DNA from: DAOUKH01 sp965261455
GTDB taxonomy: Bacteria > Chloroflexota > Dehalococcoidia > SHYB01
Assembly: GCA_965261455.1 (NCBI GenBank)
Contig: OZ253453.1
Coordinates: 2,480,001-2,544,000, forward strand
DNA length: 64,000 nucleotides
Direction: 5' to 3'
Shown here: piece after piece, positions 16,826 to 26,500 of the stretch
Position numbering within the stretch: the stretch's first letter is position 1
Layout of the letters: every line of letters starts with the position of its first letter
The notes under the pieces: generated by a model
Databases searched by the model: none
Told to the model about the DNA's origin: nothing
Seen by the model: only the letters and a program-made list of their open reading frames with translations
Position numbers and translations under genes: made by a program

Positions 16826-17992
16826 ATGGAGATTCGTTTTACCGCCGAGCAGGAGGCGTGGCGCGGGGAAGTCCGCGACTTCCTCGACAAGGAGCTTCCG
16901 CCCGAAAAGGAGTTCAACCACGAGTTCGAGGAAGACCCCGAACTCTGGGATTTCGCACGGGACTTCACCCGCAAGATCGGGAAGAAGGGCTGGATCGGCC
17001 TGACGTGGCCCAAGGAATACGGCGGCCTGGAACGCACCTCCATCGAGAAGACGATCATGATGGAGGAGTTCGCCTACCGCGAGGCGCCGATGGTCAACAT
17101 GATCGGCTGGGGCCTCGCTGCGGGGAGCCTCCTCGTCGGCGGCTCCCACGAGCAGAAGCTCAAGTTCCTCCCCGCAATCGCCAACATGGAGACCTTCTGG
17201 GCCGAGGGCCTCACCGAGCCCAACGCCGGCTCCGACCTCGCCTCGCTCCAGACCTCCGCCGTCCGCGACGGCGACTACTGGGTGATCAACGGGCAAAAAA
17301 CGTATACGACGTGGGGTACGCACGCCGACGTGCTCTATCTGGCGGTGCGCACCAACCCCGACGTGCCCAAGCACAAGGGCATCAGCGTCTTCTGCCTCGA
17401 CTTGAAGCTCCCCGGCATCAGCTTCTCCCCGCTCTACAACCTGGGGGGTGGGCGGCAGAACCACACCTATCTCGACAACGTCCGCATCCCCGACGACATG
17501 ATGGTCGGCGAGGAGGGGATGGGCTGGTACTACATCATGAACGCCTTCTACGGCGGCGGCGGCGGCTACGCCGGCCACGCCAAGTACCAGCGCATGCTCG
17601 ACGACGTCGTCGCCTACTGCAACGAGACCACCCGCTACGGCAAGCCGTTGATCAAGGACCCGGCGGTCCGCCACGAGCTCGCCGATCTGGCGATTACGGT
17701 CGAGACCCTCAAGCTGCTCACCTACGAAGGGCTGTCGGCGGCCAAGTCGAGCGAGCCTCCGGCCTTCGGCGGGGCGATGGGTGTGGTCATCTCGAAAGAA
17801 GCCCAACCCCTGTTCGCCCAGGCGATTACCCGCATCGTGGGGCCGATGAGCCAGGTGAAGAAGGGGAAGTGGGCGCCCCTCGCGGGGCACGCCGAGGAAT
17901 GGTACCGCGGCTCGTTCGCCAACCACGCCGGAGGCACTTCGCAAGTGAAACGCATGGTCCTGGCCACCCGCGGCCTCGGGCTGCCGCGGTAG
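16826..17992 (+). CDS. Acyl-CoA dehydrogenase
   Basis: 388 residues, FAD-dependent. FTAEQEAWRGEVRDFL, WPKEYGG, GLTEPNAGSDLAS (FAD/substrate loop), INGQKTYTTWG and a C-terminal NHAGGTSQVKRMVLATRGLGLPR end are all family hallmarks. It should form a 2,3-enoyl-CoA and pass electrons to ETF. ATG 16826 has GGAGG eight bases upstream; an in-frame TTG at 16811 overlaps that ribosome site and is rejected. It is followed after 10 nt by a second, divergent family member; such pairs often work as heteromers on steroid-like or branched substrates. Confidence 0.9.
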   Translation: MEIRFTAEQEAWRGEVRDFLDKELPPEKEFNHEFEEDPELWDFARDFTRKIGKKGWIGLTWPKEYGGLERTSIEKTIMMEEFAYREAPMVNMIGWGLAAGSLLVGGSHEQKLKFLPAIANMETFWAEGLTEPNAGSDLASLQTSAVRDGDYWVINGQKTYTTWGTHADVLYLAVRTNPDVPKHKGISVFCLDLKLPGISFSPLYNLGGGRQNHTYLDNVRIPDDMMVGEEGMGWYYIMNAFYGGGGGYAGHAKYQRMLDDVVAYCNETTRYGKPLIKDPAVRHELADLAITVETLKLLTYEGLSAAKSSEPPAFGGAMGVVISKEAQPLFAQAITRIVGPMSQVKKGKWAPLAGHAEEWYRGSFANHAGGTSQVKRMVLATRGLGLPR

Positions 17993-18002
17993 GAGGACGG
18001 CT

Positions 18003-19127
18003 TTGGATCTCACGTTCAACGAACAACAGCGCGCTATCCATCAGACGGCCCGCGACTTCTTCAGCGCGAACTCCACCGCCGAGGCGGTGCGAGAGCTCGA
18101 AGAGGGCGGGCCCGGCTACTCCCAGGAGTTGTGGAAAGAGATGGCCGGCCTCGATTGGCTTGGCCTCACCTACCCCGAGCAGTACGGCGGCGCCGGGGCC
18201 GGGCTCCTCGACCTCTACCCGATCTATATCGAGATGGGCCGCTCGATCTTCCCCAGCCCCCATCTCTCGACCGTCGTCCTCGCCGGCGAGACGATTCTCG
18301 CCCTAGGTAGCGAGGAGCAGAAGCAGACCATCCTGCCCCGCATCGCCAGGGGCGACCTCGTCCTGCCCCTCGCCGTCATGGAGGCGGCGGGTGAGTACGG
18401 CCCCGAGGGCGTCCAGACCACCGCGACGCCGGACGGCGACGGCTACCGGCTGCGCGGTGCCAAGACCCTCGTCCCCTACGCCGAGGCCGCCGAGCAGATC
18501 CTCGTCCCGGCGCGCACCGGCCCGGGCCGCACCGACGGCACCCTCTTCCTCGTCGATCCCCAGGCCGACGGCGTGACCATCGAGGCGATGGACAACATCG
18601 CCGGCTACCGGCTCTACGCAGTCATCCTCGAAGATGCGCGTGTCTCCGCCAGCGCGATGGTGGGCGCCCCCGGCCAGGTCTACGGCCCCGCCAAGGCCGT
18701 GTTCGACCGTGCCCGCGTACTCCAGTGCGCCGAGATCGTCGGCGCGGGCGAGAAGATACTCGAATTCTCCGTCGGCTACGCCAAGGACCGCGTCCAGTTC
18801 GGGCGGCCCATCGGCCAGTACCAGGCGGTGCAGTACCTCTGCTCCGACATCGCCATCGACATGCACCTCACGTCGCTGCTCTCCCGCCAGGCCGCCTGGC
18901 TCATCGACGAAGGCGAGCCCCACGCCAAAGAAGTCGCCATGGCCAAGGCCCACGCCAGCAAGGCCGCGCAGCACATGGCCCACCAGGCCCACGAAGTCCA
19001 CGCCGGCGCCGCCTTCATGCTCGAGCACGACCTCCAGCTCTACACCCGCCGCGCCAAGCACTGGGAATTCAACCTAGGCGACCGCGCCTACCACGAAGAG
19101 CAAGTCGCCCAAGCCCTCGAGGCGTGA
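18003..19127 (+). CDS. Acyl-CoA dehydrogenase (partner subunit)
   Basis: 374 residues, TTG start preceded by AGGAGG at six bases. The N-terminus FNEQQRAIHQTARDFF and YPEQYGGAGAG identify the family, but the loop where the first copy has TEPNAGSD reads AVMEAAGEYGPEG, so the FAD/substrate loop is altered. YAKDRVQFGRPIGQYQAVQY is intact. It probably forms a heteromer with the preceding dehydrogenase, as in actinobacterial FadE pairs; that is inference from adjacency. Confidence 0.88.
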   Translation: MDLTFNEQQRAIHQTARDFFSANSTAEAVRELEEGGPGYSQELWKEMAGLDWLGLTYPEQYGGAGAGLLDLYPIYIEMGRSIFPSPHLSTVVLAGETILALGSEEQKQTILPRIARGDLVLPLAVMEAAGEYGPEGVQTTATPDGDGYRLRGAKTLVPYAEAAEQILVPARTGPGRTDGTLFLVDPQADGVTIEAMDNIAGYRLYAVILEDARVSASAMVGAPGQVYGPAKAVFDRARVLQCAEIVGAGEKILEFSVGYAKDRVQFGRPIGQYQAVQYLCSDIAIDMHLTSLLSRQAAWLIDEGEPHAKEVAMAKAHASKAAQHMAHQAHEVHAGAAFMLEHDLQLYTRRAKHWEFNLGDRAYHEEQVAQALEA

Positions 19128-19134
19128 GGGGCGG

Positions 19135-19440
19135 CGCAAGAGGGCGCGGCCTGGCCCCTCTCCCGCGGGAGACCTTTGCACAACCCGCGCCGCGTAACGG
19201 CGCATCTCGTAGGGGCGTCCCTTGTGGGCGCCCTCCCTCCCGTAGGGGCGATTCGCGAATCGCCCTCCCTGAGCGCTCACGTGGCCGGGGCCAGAGTTAC
19301 GCAAAGGTCTCCGCGGGCGGAGACCTCTGCATACCTCCCGTCTTGGAGGGAAGGAAGTTGCGGCCAGACCCCTCCGGCCCCCTCTCCTTCTCCCGCTACC
19401 GGGAGAAGGAGAGGGTTGGGGTGAGGCCCTGCTCCAGGGC
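19135..19440. repeat. Intergenic cluster of GC-rich palindromes
   Basis: The 414-bp gap after the dehydrogenase pair contains no gene. It holds a perfect 20-bp palindrome at 19246-19265 (GGGCGATTCGCGAATCGCCC), a hairpin at 19380-19415 with a perfect 16-bp stem and CTAC loop, a shorter TCTCCGCGGGCGGAGA inverted repeat near 19310, and GTAGGGGCG-type starts. The 19380 hairpin continues into TTGGGGTGAGG, the same tail seen in the dnaE copy at 55.6 kb. The cluster probably also terminates the operon. Confidence 0.7.
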
Positions 19441-19497
19441 GATGGCTGATCCCGCTAGAGGCTCGAGCACCCCACCCCCGACCCCATCGCCACCCGC

Positions 19498-19503
19498 TAT
19501 AAT
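19498..19503 (+). promoter_or_regulatory. -10 box TATAAT for the SDR gene
   Basis: TATAAT in the GCTATAAT context lies 38 bases before the GTG start. No -35 box is evident. Confidence 0.5.
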
Positions 19504-19541
19504 GCCGCCAGCCCACACGTACGGGGCCTCAGGAGGGCGCT

Positions 19542-20354
19542 GTGATCGACCGCTCCATCGCTGATCTGGACGGCAAGACGGCCATCGTCACCGGCGGCGG
19601 CCGGGGCATCGGCAAGGGACTCGCCCTGGGGCTCGCCGCCTTCGGGGCTAACGTCGTGGTTGCTGAGCGCAACCACGATCTCGCCGAGGAGAGCGCCGCC
19701 GAGATCGCCGCCATGGGCGGCAAATCGCTGGCCGCGCCCACCGACGTGCGCGAGTTCGATCAGGTGAAGGCCGCCGTGGACAAGGCCGTCGAGACCTTCG
19801 GCGGCGTCGACGTGCTGGTGAACAACGTGGGCGGAGGCTTCCCCGCCGACTTCCTCCACATGAGCGAGCGCGGCTGGGACGCGATCCTCCGCATCAACCT
19901 CAAGGCAACCTTCTACTGCACCAAGGCCGTCTCCGAGCAGATGATCGAGCAGGGCCGCGGCGGCTCAATCATCTCCGTCGCCAGCATCGAAGGCCTGCGC
20001 GCCGCCCCCGGCTGGGCCGTCTACGGGGCCTGCAAGGCGGGCATCATCAACTTCACCCAGACGATGGCGCTCGAGCTCTCCAAGCACCGGATACGCGTGT
20101 CGTGCATCTCGCCGGGGCACATCATCACGCCGGGCATCCCCTTCGAGCACGCCCTGGGCGACGACAACCCCTACGAGCGCTCGCTCCCGCTGCAACGCCT
20201 GGGCACGATCGAGGACATGGCCGGCGTCGCCGCCTTCCTCGCCTCCGACATGTCGGAGTGGGTCACCGGCATCAACATCCCCGTCGACGGCGGCGCCATG
20301 GCCGCCCGCGGCTGGGTCCGCGACCACGAAGGCGTCTGGCTCACCAGCCTCTAG
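19542..20354 (+). CDS. SDR-family oxidoreductase
   Basis: 270 residues. GGGRGIGKG binds the cofactor, NNVGGG replaces the usual NNAG, SVASIEG carries Ser and YGACK the Tyr/Lys pair. It is an NAD(P)-dependent oxidoreductase of unknown substrate. GTG 19542 has AGGAGG upstream. The last 18 codons (from the ATG at 20298) recur almost identically at 22232-22288, on the far side of a low-GC insertion, so the 3' end may be a recombination site. Confidence 0.88.
   Translation: MIDRSIADLDGKTAIVTGGGRGIGKGLALGLAAFGANVVVAERNHDLAEESAAEIAAMGGKSLAAPTDVREFDQVKAAVDKAVETFGGVDVLVNNVGGGFPADFLHMSERGWDAILRINLKATFYCTKAVSEQMIEQGRGGSIISVASIEGLRAAPGWAVYGACKAGIINFTQTMALELSKHRIRVSCISPGHIITPGIPFEHALGDDNPYERSLPLQRLGTIEDMAGVAAFLASDMSEWVTGINIPVDGGAMAARGWVRDHEGVWLTSL
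20297..20354 (+). repeat. Left 58-bp direct repeat (SDR gene 3' end)
   Basis: This stretch matches 22231-22288 with 55 of 58 positions identical and includes the TAG stop. It forms the left boundary of the lower-GC three-gene island and looks like an attachment site or duplicated target. Confidence 0.75.
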
Positions 20355-20412
20355 TTCGTGGTACATTAGTATCAGAGCAGTCAGTGAATTCACGCATATT
20401 TCACACAAAGCG

Positions 20413-21264
20413 ATGACTAGCTCAATTGAACGTCGCGAAGCGACGGGCGAGAGCATACCGTTCCCAGAGTTCGAACGGCCGCCCGTTGTTGAAGTCGCGG
20501 TGTCGGTGCAGTTCGACGCACCGGTTCTCAGCACTCCGCTGATCATGCTCCGGTGGAGCCAAGTCCGAGATCGGCTCCCCCATTTTGATCAGGCCGCCCC
20601 CCTGCCCTCGACAATCGAGGGGTTCGAAGGGCCGCAAGAGCCGCGGCTTGAAATCCAACTCAGCGGTTCTCCTCCGTCGCCGAGGCTTCTCTTGATGAAT
20701 GAGGCCAGAACAGCGGTCGTTCAGATTCAAGAAAACCGCTTTGGGTACAGTTGGCGGAAGCTTAGGCCGGAAGACGAGTATCCACGATACAAGAAGATAC
20801 GAGAAGATTTCGAGCGCGAACTTGCCGAGTTCCAGAATTTCCTCGGTGAGGAGCGGCTAGCGCCCCTATCTCCAGATCAGTGCGAGGTGACCTACGTCAA
20901 CCACATCTTGCCTGGAGAGGCTTGGGCTGGACATTCGGACTTGGGTAAAGTGATTCCCTCGGCGGCTCACCGGCTTGCTGAGGGCTTTCTGCCGTCGCCA
21001 GAGGAGGCACTCTACGTCTCGCGCTATGTAATTCGGGACGAAGGCGCCGACCCCTTGGCCAGGCTGTATGTAAGCATCGAGCCAAGGTATCGGCCTGACA
21101 AAACGCCGATGTTCCTGATGAAGCTCACGGTTCGCGGCGCTCCTAGGAGCCCAGACACGGCGGGGATTCTCAAGACGCTAGATATGGGCCATGAGTGGAT
21201 CGTCCGAGGATTCGCTACACTAACGTCGAACGAGATGCACCGCGCTTGGGGGAGGACGGTATGA
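20413..21264 (+). CDS. TIGR04255-like protein of unknown function
   Basis: 283 residues. The start (FPEFERPPVVEVAVSVQFDAP) followed by a central LAPLSPDQCEVTYVNHI and an end with WIVRGFATLTSNEMHRAWGR fits the sporadically distributed TIGR04255 family; no function is established. There is no signal peptide or membrane segment. Its TGA overlaps the ATG of the next gene (ATGA), so the island genes form an operon. The ribosome site is weak. Codon use is less GC-rich than in neighbours, which suggests transfer. Patchy distribution would suit a defence or conflict role, but nothing here shows that. Confidence 0.7.
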   Translation: MTSSIERREATGESIPFPEFERPPVVEVAVSVQFDAPVLSTPLIMLRWSQVRDRLPHFDQAAPLPSTIEGFEGPQEPRLEIQLSGSPPSPRLLLMNEARTAVVQIQENRFGYSWRKLRPEDEYPRYKKIREDFERELAEFQNFLGEERLAPLSPDQCEVTYVNHILPGEAWAGHSDLGKVIPSAAHRLAEGFLPSPEEALYVSRYVIRDEGADPLARLYVSIEPRYRPDKTPMFLMKLTVRGAPRSPDTAGILKTLDMGHEWIVRGFATLTSNEMHRAWGRTV

Positions 21265-21803
21265 CAACGATAGGGATTGCACCAATCGGGAAAACGAGGG
21301 GGTGGTTTGAACCAGACAGCGCAACCATGTACGAGACTCCGCACAACGACATGGTCGCTACCAGCGATATATTGTCTATCGTGCAAGCCCCGCGAGAGAC
21401 CGTGGAGTTCCGCTTGGAGATTCGCTCACGGCCCGAAGCAGAAGCCGTGCCTCTGCAAGAGACGGCCTGGTTCCGAGGCACGATCGACGCGCTAGGTGCA
21501 CTGCCCTGGAACACGGACCATTGGAGTTCCGGCGCCACCCGTACACAACCCGCAGCGATTGCGAAGCTGCTGCAGGTATTGCTAGAAATCCTGGACGTTC
21601 AGAGCCCAGCCCCCCAAGTTGTGCCTACATGGCGCGGGGGCGTGCAGGCCGAATGGCATTGCAACGATGTCGACTTTGAGATCGAAGTCGACCCGAGAGG
21701 GCATGTGGACTACTTCTTCAAGAGCCCTCTCGAAGAGCATGAGGGCCGTGTCGGGCATCCCAGCCAGCTAACTGCATATGCGCGGGCGGTGAACCAAGGC
21801 TAG
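21261..21803 (+). CDS. Hypothetical protein, second gene of the island
   Basis: 180 residues starting at the ATG that overlaps the TIGR04255-like stop codon. I do not recognise the family. It is soluble and acidic, with a VQAEWHCNDVDFEIEVDPRGHVDYFF core that reads as alternating beta strands. Similar small proteins occur next to TIGR04255 genes, to my recollection. Function unknown. Confidence 0.65.
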   Translation: MTTIGIAPIGKTRGWFEPDSATMYETPHNDMVATSDILSIVQAPRETVEFRLEIRSRPEAEAVPLQETAWFRGTIDALGALPWNTDHWSSGATRTQPAAIAKLLQVLLEILDVQSPAPQVVPTWRGGVQAEWHCNDVDFEIEVDPRGHVDYFFKSPLEEHEGRVGHPSQLTAYARAVNQG

Positions 21804-21827
21804 GGGCCTCCGTGCAAGTCCGCAACA

Positions 21828-22205
21828 ATGGACATCGAAGATGACGCTCGCATTAGCAGCGATGAAATCGTGCTACGCCGGGTACCCGAGGACTCCAAAG
21901 TCTCCGACAACAAGCTCAACAGGATCCGACCTTCAACCCAGGCCTTCTTGCAGGACGGGCCGGACGGGCTTGTCTCCGTATACCTAAACGCTGAGACCAC
22001 ACCAAACGTCGTTGCCGAGGAGGGGCCGGAGCCATTCCTTGCCTCCATCAGGGTAGGCGTCTTGCGCCAACTGGGGCTTGGGCTGATTCGCGACTCCTCT
22101 TCAGGCGGCCCCGGCCATTGCGTCATCACGGGCAGAAAAACAAAGGGAAGGCTCAACCAAATCGTTCAGCAAGCCGTATGGGTCGACGGCTACGCGCCGA
22201 AGTGA
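21828..22205 (+). CDS. Hypothetical protein, third gene of the island
   Basis: 125 residues, ATG start 24 nt after the preceding stop. Not recognised. It begins with an acidic stretch (MDIEDDARISSDE) and ends with basic segments (GRKTKGRLNQIV). It has no signal peptide, no membrane segment and no Cys-rich motif. The same lower-GC codon use as its two partners indicates that it arrived with them. It ends 25 nt before the right direct repeat. Confidence 0.55.
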   Translation: MDIEDDARISSDEIVLRRVPEDSKVSDNKLNRIRPSTQAFLQDGPDGLVSVYLNAETTPNVVAEEGPEPFLASIRVGVLRQLGLGLIRDSSSGGPGHCVITGRKTKGRLNQIVQQAVWVDGYAPK

Positions 22206-22230
22206 ACCTCCAGCGCGTCACTGCCTGAAC

Positions 22231-22288
22231 CATGGCCGCCCGCGGCCGGGTCCGCGCCCACGAAGGCGTCTGGCTCGCCAGCCTCTAG
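22231..22288 (+). repeat. Right 58-bp direct repeat (orphan copy of the SDR 3' end)
   Basis: It encodes in frame the same last 18 residues and TAG as the SDR gene, with three substitutions that all change the amino acid (W to R, D to A, T to A). No SDR body precedes it, so it is an orphan 3' fragment. Confidence 0.75.
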
Positions 22289-22314
22289 CGCCACGCCGCG
22301 CCGCCCGTAGCGCC

Positions 22315-22707
22315 CTACGACTCCGCGATGAGGCCGCGGACGCGCGCCTCGACGTCGTCCCTGATGGCCCGGACGGGCTCGATGGGCTGGCCGTGAGGAT
22401 CGGCGAGCGCCCAGTCCTCGGCGTCGAGCATGAACGCGGGGCACGCCCCGGCGTCGTAGCAGCCCATCGTGAAGACGCGGTCGGCGCGTCGCGCCATCTC
22501 CGGCGTGAGCAGCTTGGGGCGCTGCCCGGTGATGTCGAGGCCGCGCTCGCGCATCGCCTCGACCACCACGGGGTTCAGCGCCGTCGTCGGCTCCGTCCCC
22601 GCCGACTCGGCGTCGAGCCGCCCCCCGGAGAGCTCCCGCGCGAACGCCTCCGCCATCTGGCTGCGCCCGCTGTTATGCACGCACACGAACAGAACGCGCC
22701 GCGTCAC
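22315..22707 (-). CDS. Arsenate reductase/low-molecular-weight protein-tyrosine phosphatase family
   Basis: 130 residues from the GTG at 22707, which has GGGGAGAGG upstream. The P-loop reads CVHNSGRSQMAEAF with the catalytic Cys and Arg near residue 10. MGCYDAGACPA in the middle supplies the further cysteines that thioredoxin-coupled arsenate reductases use as a redox relay; phosphatases lack these. I therefore favour arsenate reductase. The open frame to 22857 is an upstream extension without family similarity. No ars regulator or pump is adjacent. Confidence 0.8.
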   Translation of the reverse strand: MTRRVLFVCVHNSGRSQMAEAFARELSGGRLDAESAGTEPTTALNPVVVEAMRERGLDITGQRPKLLTPEMARRADRVFTMGCYDAGACPAFMLDAEDWALADPHGQPIEPVRAIRDDVEARVRGLIAES

Positions 22708-22882
22708 GCCCTCTCCCCAGCCGCCCGCGCCTCCAAGGCCGGCGCGGAGCGCCCCTACTATAGCGGCTATGGCCATGGGCTCGAACCAGCCCGCGCCGCC
22801 GGGCATCCTTGACCCCCGTTCTCGCCGCTCCCTATACTCAACGCCCGCGACCTGCAAATCTCACTCCACGAGGGCTCGTCCT

Positions 22883-23497
22883 TTGGAAATCACCCGTCAC
22901 GGTCCCCGCTGCTTCCATCTGAAATCGTCCGACCTCACGGTGCTTACCGACCCCGTCGAGAACGGACGGGCGTGCGATGCGCCCGCCGCCGACGTGATCG
23001 TCTGGAGCGCCGAGGAAAGCGAGGCGGCGGCGGTCTCGGACAGCGCCGCGAAGCGCCTGATTCGCGGCCCTGGCGAGTACGAGATCTCGGGAGTCTTCAT
23101 CCACGGCGTCCGCACCTACCGCGACGCCGAAAAGGGCGCCGCGCGAGGCCGCAACACCGCCTACACCATCTCAATGGACAACGTACGAATATGCTATCTG
23201 GGACGCATCGGGCACACCCCCACGTCCGACCACGCCTCCGCGCTCGGCGACGTCGACGTGCTCCTCGTTCCCGTCGGCGACGACGGGCTCGACCTCGCTG
23301 CCGTGGCGGAGACCGTCGGCGTCCTTGAGCCCCGCCTCATCGTGCCCATCGGCGCGCCCACCGAAAGTGAGATCGCGGCCGTAGCGAAGGAGACCGGCGC
23401 CGCCATGCAGCCGCCCTCGGCGAAGCTCTCCGTCAGCCGCGCGTCGCTGCCCGCGGAGCCCCAAATCGCGGCGCTTTCCGCCGGCGGAGAAGACTAG
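22883..23497 (+). CDS. MBL-fold hydrolase-like protein with degenerate metal site
   Basis: 204 residues, TTG start with GAGGG seven bases upstream. The strand order (LEITRHGPRCFHLKSSDLTVLTDP, then GPGEYEISGVFIHGVRTY, then GDVDVLLVPVGDDG) is that of UlaG-like metallo-beta-lactamase-fold proteins. The HxHxDH metal motif is absent, so hydrolase activity is doubtful. Similar zinc-less members occur in Chloroflexota. It diverges from the arsenate reductase gene, with 175 bp between the two start codons. Confidence 0.65.
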   Translation: MEITRHGPRCFHLKSSDLTVLTDPVENGRACDAPAADVIVWSAEESEAAAVSDSAAKRLIRGPGEYEISGVFIHGVRTYRDAEKGAARGRNTAYTISMDNVRICYLGRIGHTPTSDHASALGDVDVLLVPVGDDGLDLAAVAETVGVLEPRLIVPIGAPTESEIAAVAKETGAAMQPPSAKLSVSRASLPAEPQIAALSAGGED

Positions 23498-23524
23498 GCT
23501 CGCCATCGGCGCGACCAGAGGTCG

Positions 23525-26500
23525 CTAGAGAAAGAGGTCGTCCGCCTCTTTCATAATCACGATGTAGCCACGGCCCGGCTCCAGCATCGGCGCGGCCCTG
23601 GGCACGTTGTCGGCCTTCTCCGACGCAACGTCGTCTTCGGTGCCTTCGACTCCGTCGGGGCCGAGGCCCATCTCGTCGTCTGGGCCCGACGGATCGACCC
23701 CATTCCATCCAGCCATCGACGGCGTCAGCCACTCGAATCCACGCGCGGGGTCGGGGTCGAAACGGACGATGCGCTCCCACTTGCCCGCGATCGATTCCAG
23801 ATAGTCGGAGGCCTCGACGGGCGCCGGCTCCACGCCGACCACTGCGTTCCCCACGTCCCGTGTGACCACACCAAGGTAGTTCACGCCCCGCCGGAGAGAT
23901 TGCGTCGTGAAGATGAGAGGCGAGCGGGACCCTGCCAGCTCCACCCCCGTCGTCTCGAACCGCCGCGCATACACCCAGTAGGCTTCCCCTTCGACAAGTG
24001 CCGTCACCTCGCCGGACCATACGCCAAGCGTGGTGGTCGAGGCCCTCAGCCCCACCTCCGGATCGAAGCGCACCACCGCCTCAACCGTGGTGTTGGCGAA
24101 CAGCGCCGACGGCGCCGGCGACACAGGTCGGGCGGGCAGCGAGATGAGGTTCCACCCAGGTTGGAGGAAGAGATCGAACGTCGGACCGTGGACCGCCTCG
24201 ATGATGAACTCTTGTCCCTCGCCCTCGTTGCCCGCCGCGTCGACCGCGCGTACGCGCAGCGTATGCGTTCCCAATGCCAGATGCTCGATGGCGAGCACGA
24301 ACACCCTGCCGTCGGCGGTGAAGACCTCGTGCGTCCGCTCCGAATCGTCGAACGATAGGAAGCTCAGGGTCACGGGTTCTCCATAGTCCAGCCGGAGCCA
24401 TATCGGGCCCTCGACGGTCAGCGCCGTGGGCGGCAACCCTTCGGCCGGGGGGTCGAGTGACGCCGATGGCGGCGTCGCGTCCCACGTGAACGAGACCGTC
24501 GCGGCGAACACGTACGACGCCGTCACGATATCGCCCTGCCTCGGCGCTGCCTCGAAGTCCGCCAGCGCAATGTGCCGCGGCGGCTTGTCTGGGACGCCCC
24601 CCGCGAGCGTGGTCGCGAGCGGGCCCACGGAGGGGCCTCGGGCGGGATCGCTATCGACAGCCAGGGTTAGCTCCCCAGACTCGCCGGCGGCAAGCCGTTG
24701 GCTCACCAAGAAGGCGATCCGTGATCCGTCCGCCTGCGACGACACGTCCTCGCCCGTCCGCCGCATCGCGTTGCCCCCGGCGTCCCTCGCCTCGACGGTG
24801 ACCACGACCGCGCCGTCCGTGTGGCCGGCGACTACGACCGACCAGACGCCGTCGCCTTCTAGGAATGGCCCGCCGACGATCGAGCCGTTCTCGACTGAGA
24901 ACCGTGGCGCCGCGCCGAGCGGTTCCGACGCCTGCGCCGCCACTCGTACCGCTCGGTTGGTTCGCTGGCCGCCGCCCTCGACGGCGAGTGTAACTGACGG
25001 CCCCGTGGCGTCCGACGCCCGGATCGACGCGCCCATCGGCATCGCGTTACCCGCCGTATCGGCGACCGGCCCCGCGATCTCCACCAACGGCGTGTCGTCG
25101 GTTCGAGTGTCTGCCGTGCGCAGATAGACATACCGTCCGCGGGCCGCCGCCGCCAAAGGCGCCACGCCATTCACCAAGAAGTCCTCCGCGCTCACGGTGG
25201 CCGGGTCCAACAGTGCGCCCGCGGCGCTCCCATCGAGCCCTGCGACTACGCCGCCGTCGAATTCGATCCGCACCGCGCCCACTTCCGGGCCGACCTCCGA
25301 GCGCAGCGCGGCGTCGTAGAAGAGTCCGGTCGACGCGCTGGTCATCACCGGCGGCGTCCGGTCGACGATGAACGTGAACGGCGCGCCGGCTGCGCCCGCG
25401 CTCTCCGCGGAGATGCGGTTCCCCACCCGGTCCCCCACGTCCATCGACCATGAGACCACGCGGTCCGACGCTGGGACCGAAGCCGTGAACGTCACGGCGC
25501 CGCCGCCTTCTGCTATGGCGCCAAGCCCACCGCCGGCTCCGCCCAGCACCACGCCGTCCACGGTCATGAGTGCGGCACTCACCGCCGTGCCGAGGCCGCT
25601 CAGGTCGACTCCTGCGCCGGCGTCGGTGGCCGTTGCCCGCAGCTCGGCGGTCGCGCTGGTGACGAAACTACCCTCGACGGGACTGAGCGCCTGCAGCGTG
25701 GGAGGGGCGAGATCAATGGTCGCCGAGGCTCCGGCCGATCCGTAGCCCACGAAGAACGTGTCGCCATCGGCGGCGGGCACGAGCCGGTCTACCAGCGTGC
25801 GCGCGGCGTCGGCGTCGGCTAAGCCAAGCTCATCGCGCAGATCGGTGAGCCGCGCCGCGAGGCCCCCCTCGCCGGCGACATAGAGATCGGCGAGAAGCTC
25901 ACCCACTGTCCGGTCCGGGGCCGTGATGCGGTCACGCACCGCCCGCAGGTCCGCCGCCGTCACCAGTCCCACGTCCACCGGATAGCGGCCACTCCCCGCC
26001 GGGCTCTCAATCACCGAGTACCGGCGCGTTTCCCCTGTGCTCCGCGCCGTCTCCGTGCTCACCGCCACGCCGGCGATCCGCCCCAACTCGCCTGTCTCGA
26101 ATGTCAGCACGACGTTCCGAGGGTCCTCGGTGGGTAGGGCCTCGCGGGGTGGGCCGTCGAGCGTCACGACTCCGAGGGCGGCGTCGATGCTCTGCGCGGC
26201 GAATGTGTTGACGCCGTCAGTGGCGGAAACGAGCGCCGAAATAGGCGTCGCGCCCGGGTCGTGGATGTCGAAAATTGGCGTCTTGTAGGTGAACCGTATG
26301 TCGGCCCCCGCCGCCGGCGCTGAGTCGGTCTGCACCTGCACCATCACCGTGCCCGCCGCGTAGTCCGGCAGGATGGCGTACTGGTCCACCGGCAACGGCG
26401 CGCCGTCGATGCTGACCACGATATCCTCGCGGGCCCAGTAGCCGTCGGGCAGGTTGTCGTGAGCGATGCCGCTATCGCCCATGGTCTGGAGCGGGGTAAA

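Larger units (their letters stand above)
20355..22288. mobile_element. Small lower-GC island bounded by direct repeats
   Basis: About 1.9 kb between two 58-bp direct repeats. It holds three plus-strand genes with visibly lower GC and different codon choice from their surroundings, starting right after the SDR stop (TTCGTGGTACATTAGTATC). No integrase, transposase or terminal inverted repeat is visible. It may be a remnant or passenger of an element that integrated at a gene 3' end, or a replacement of a tandem SDR paralogue. Confidence 0.5.
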
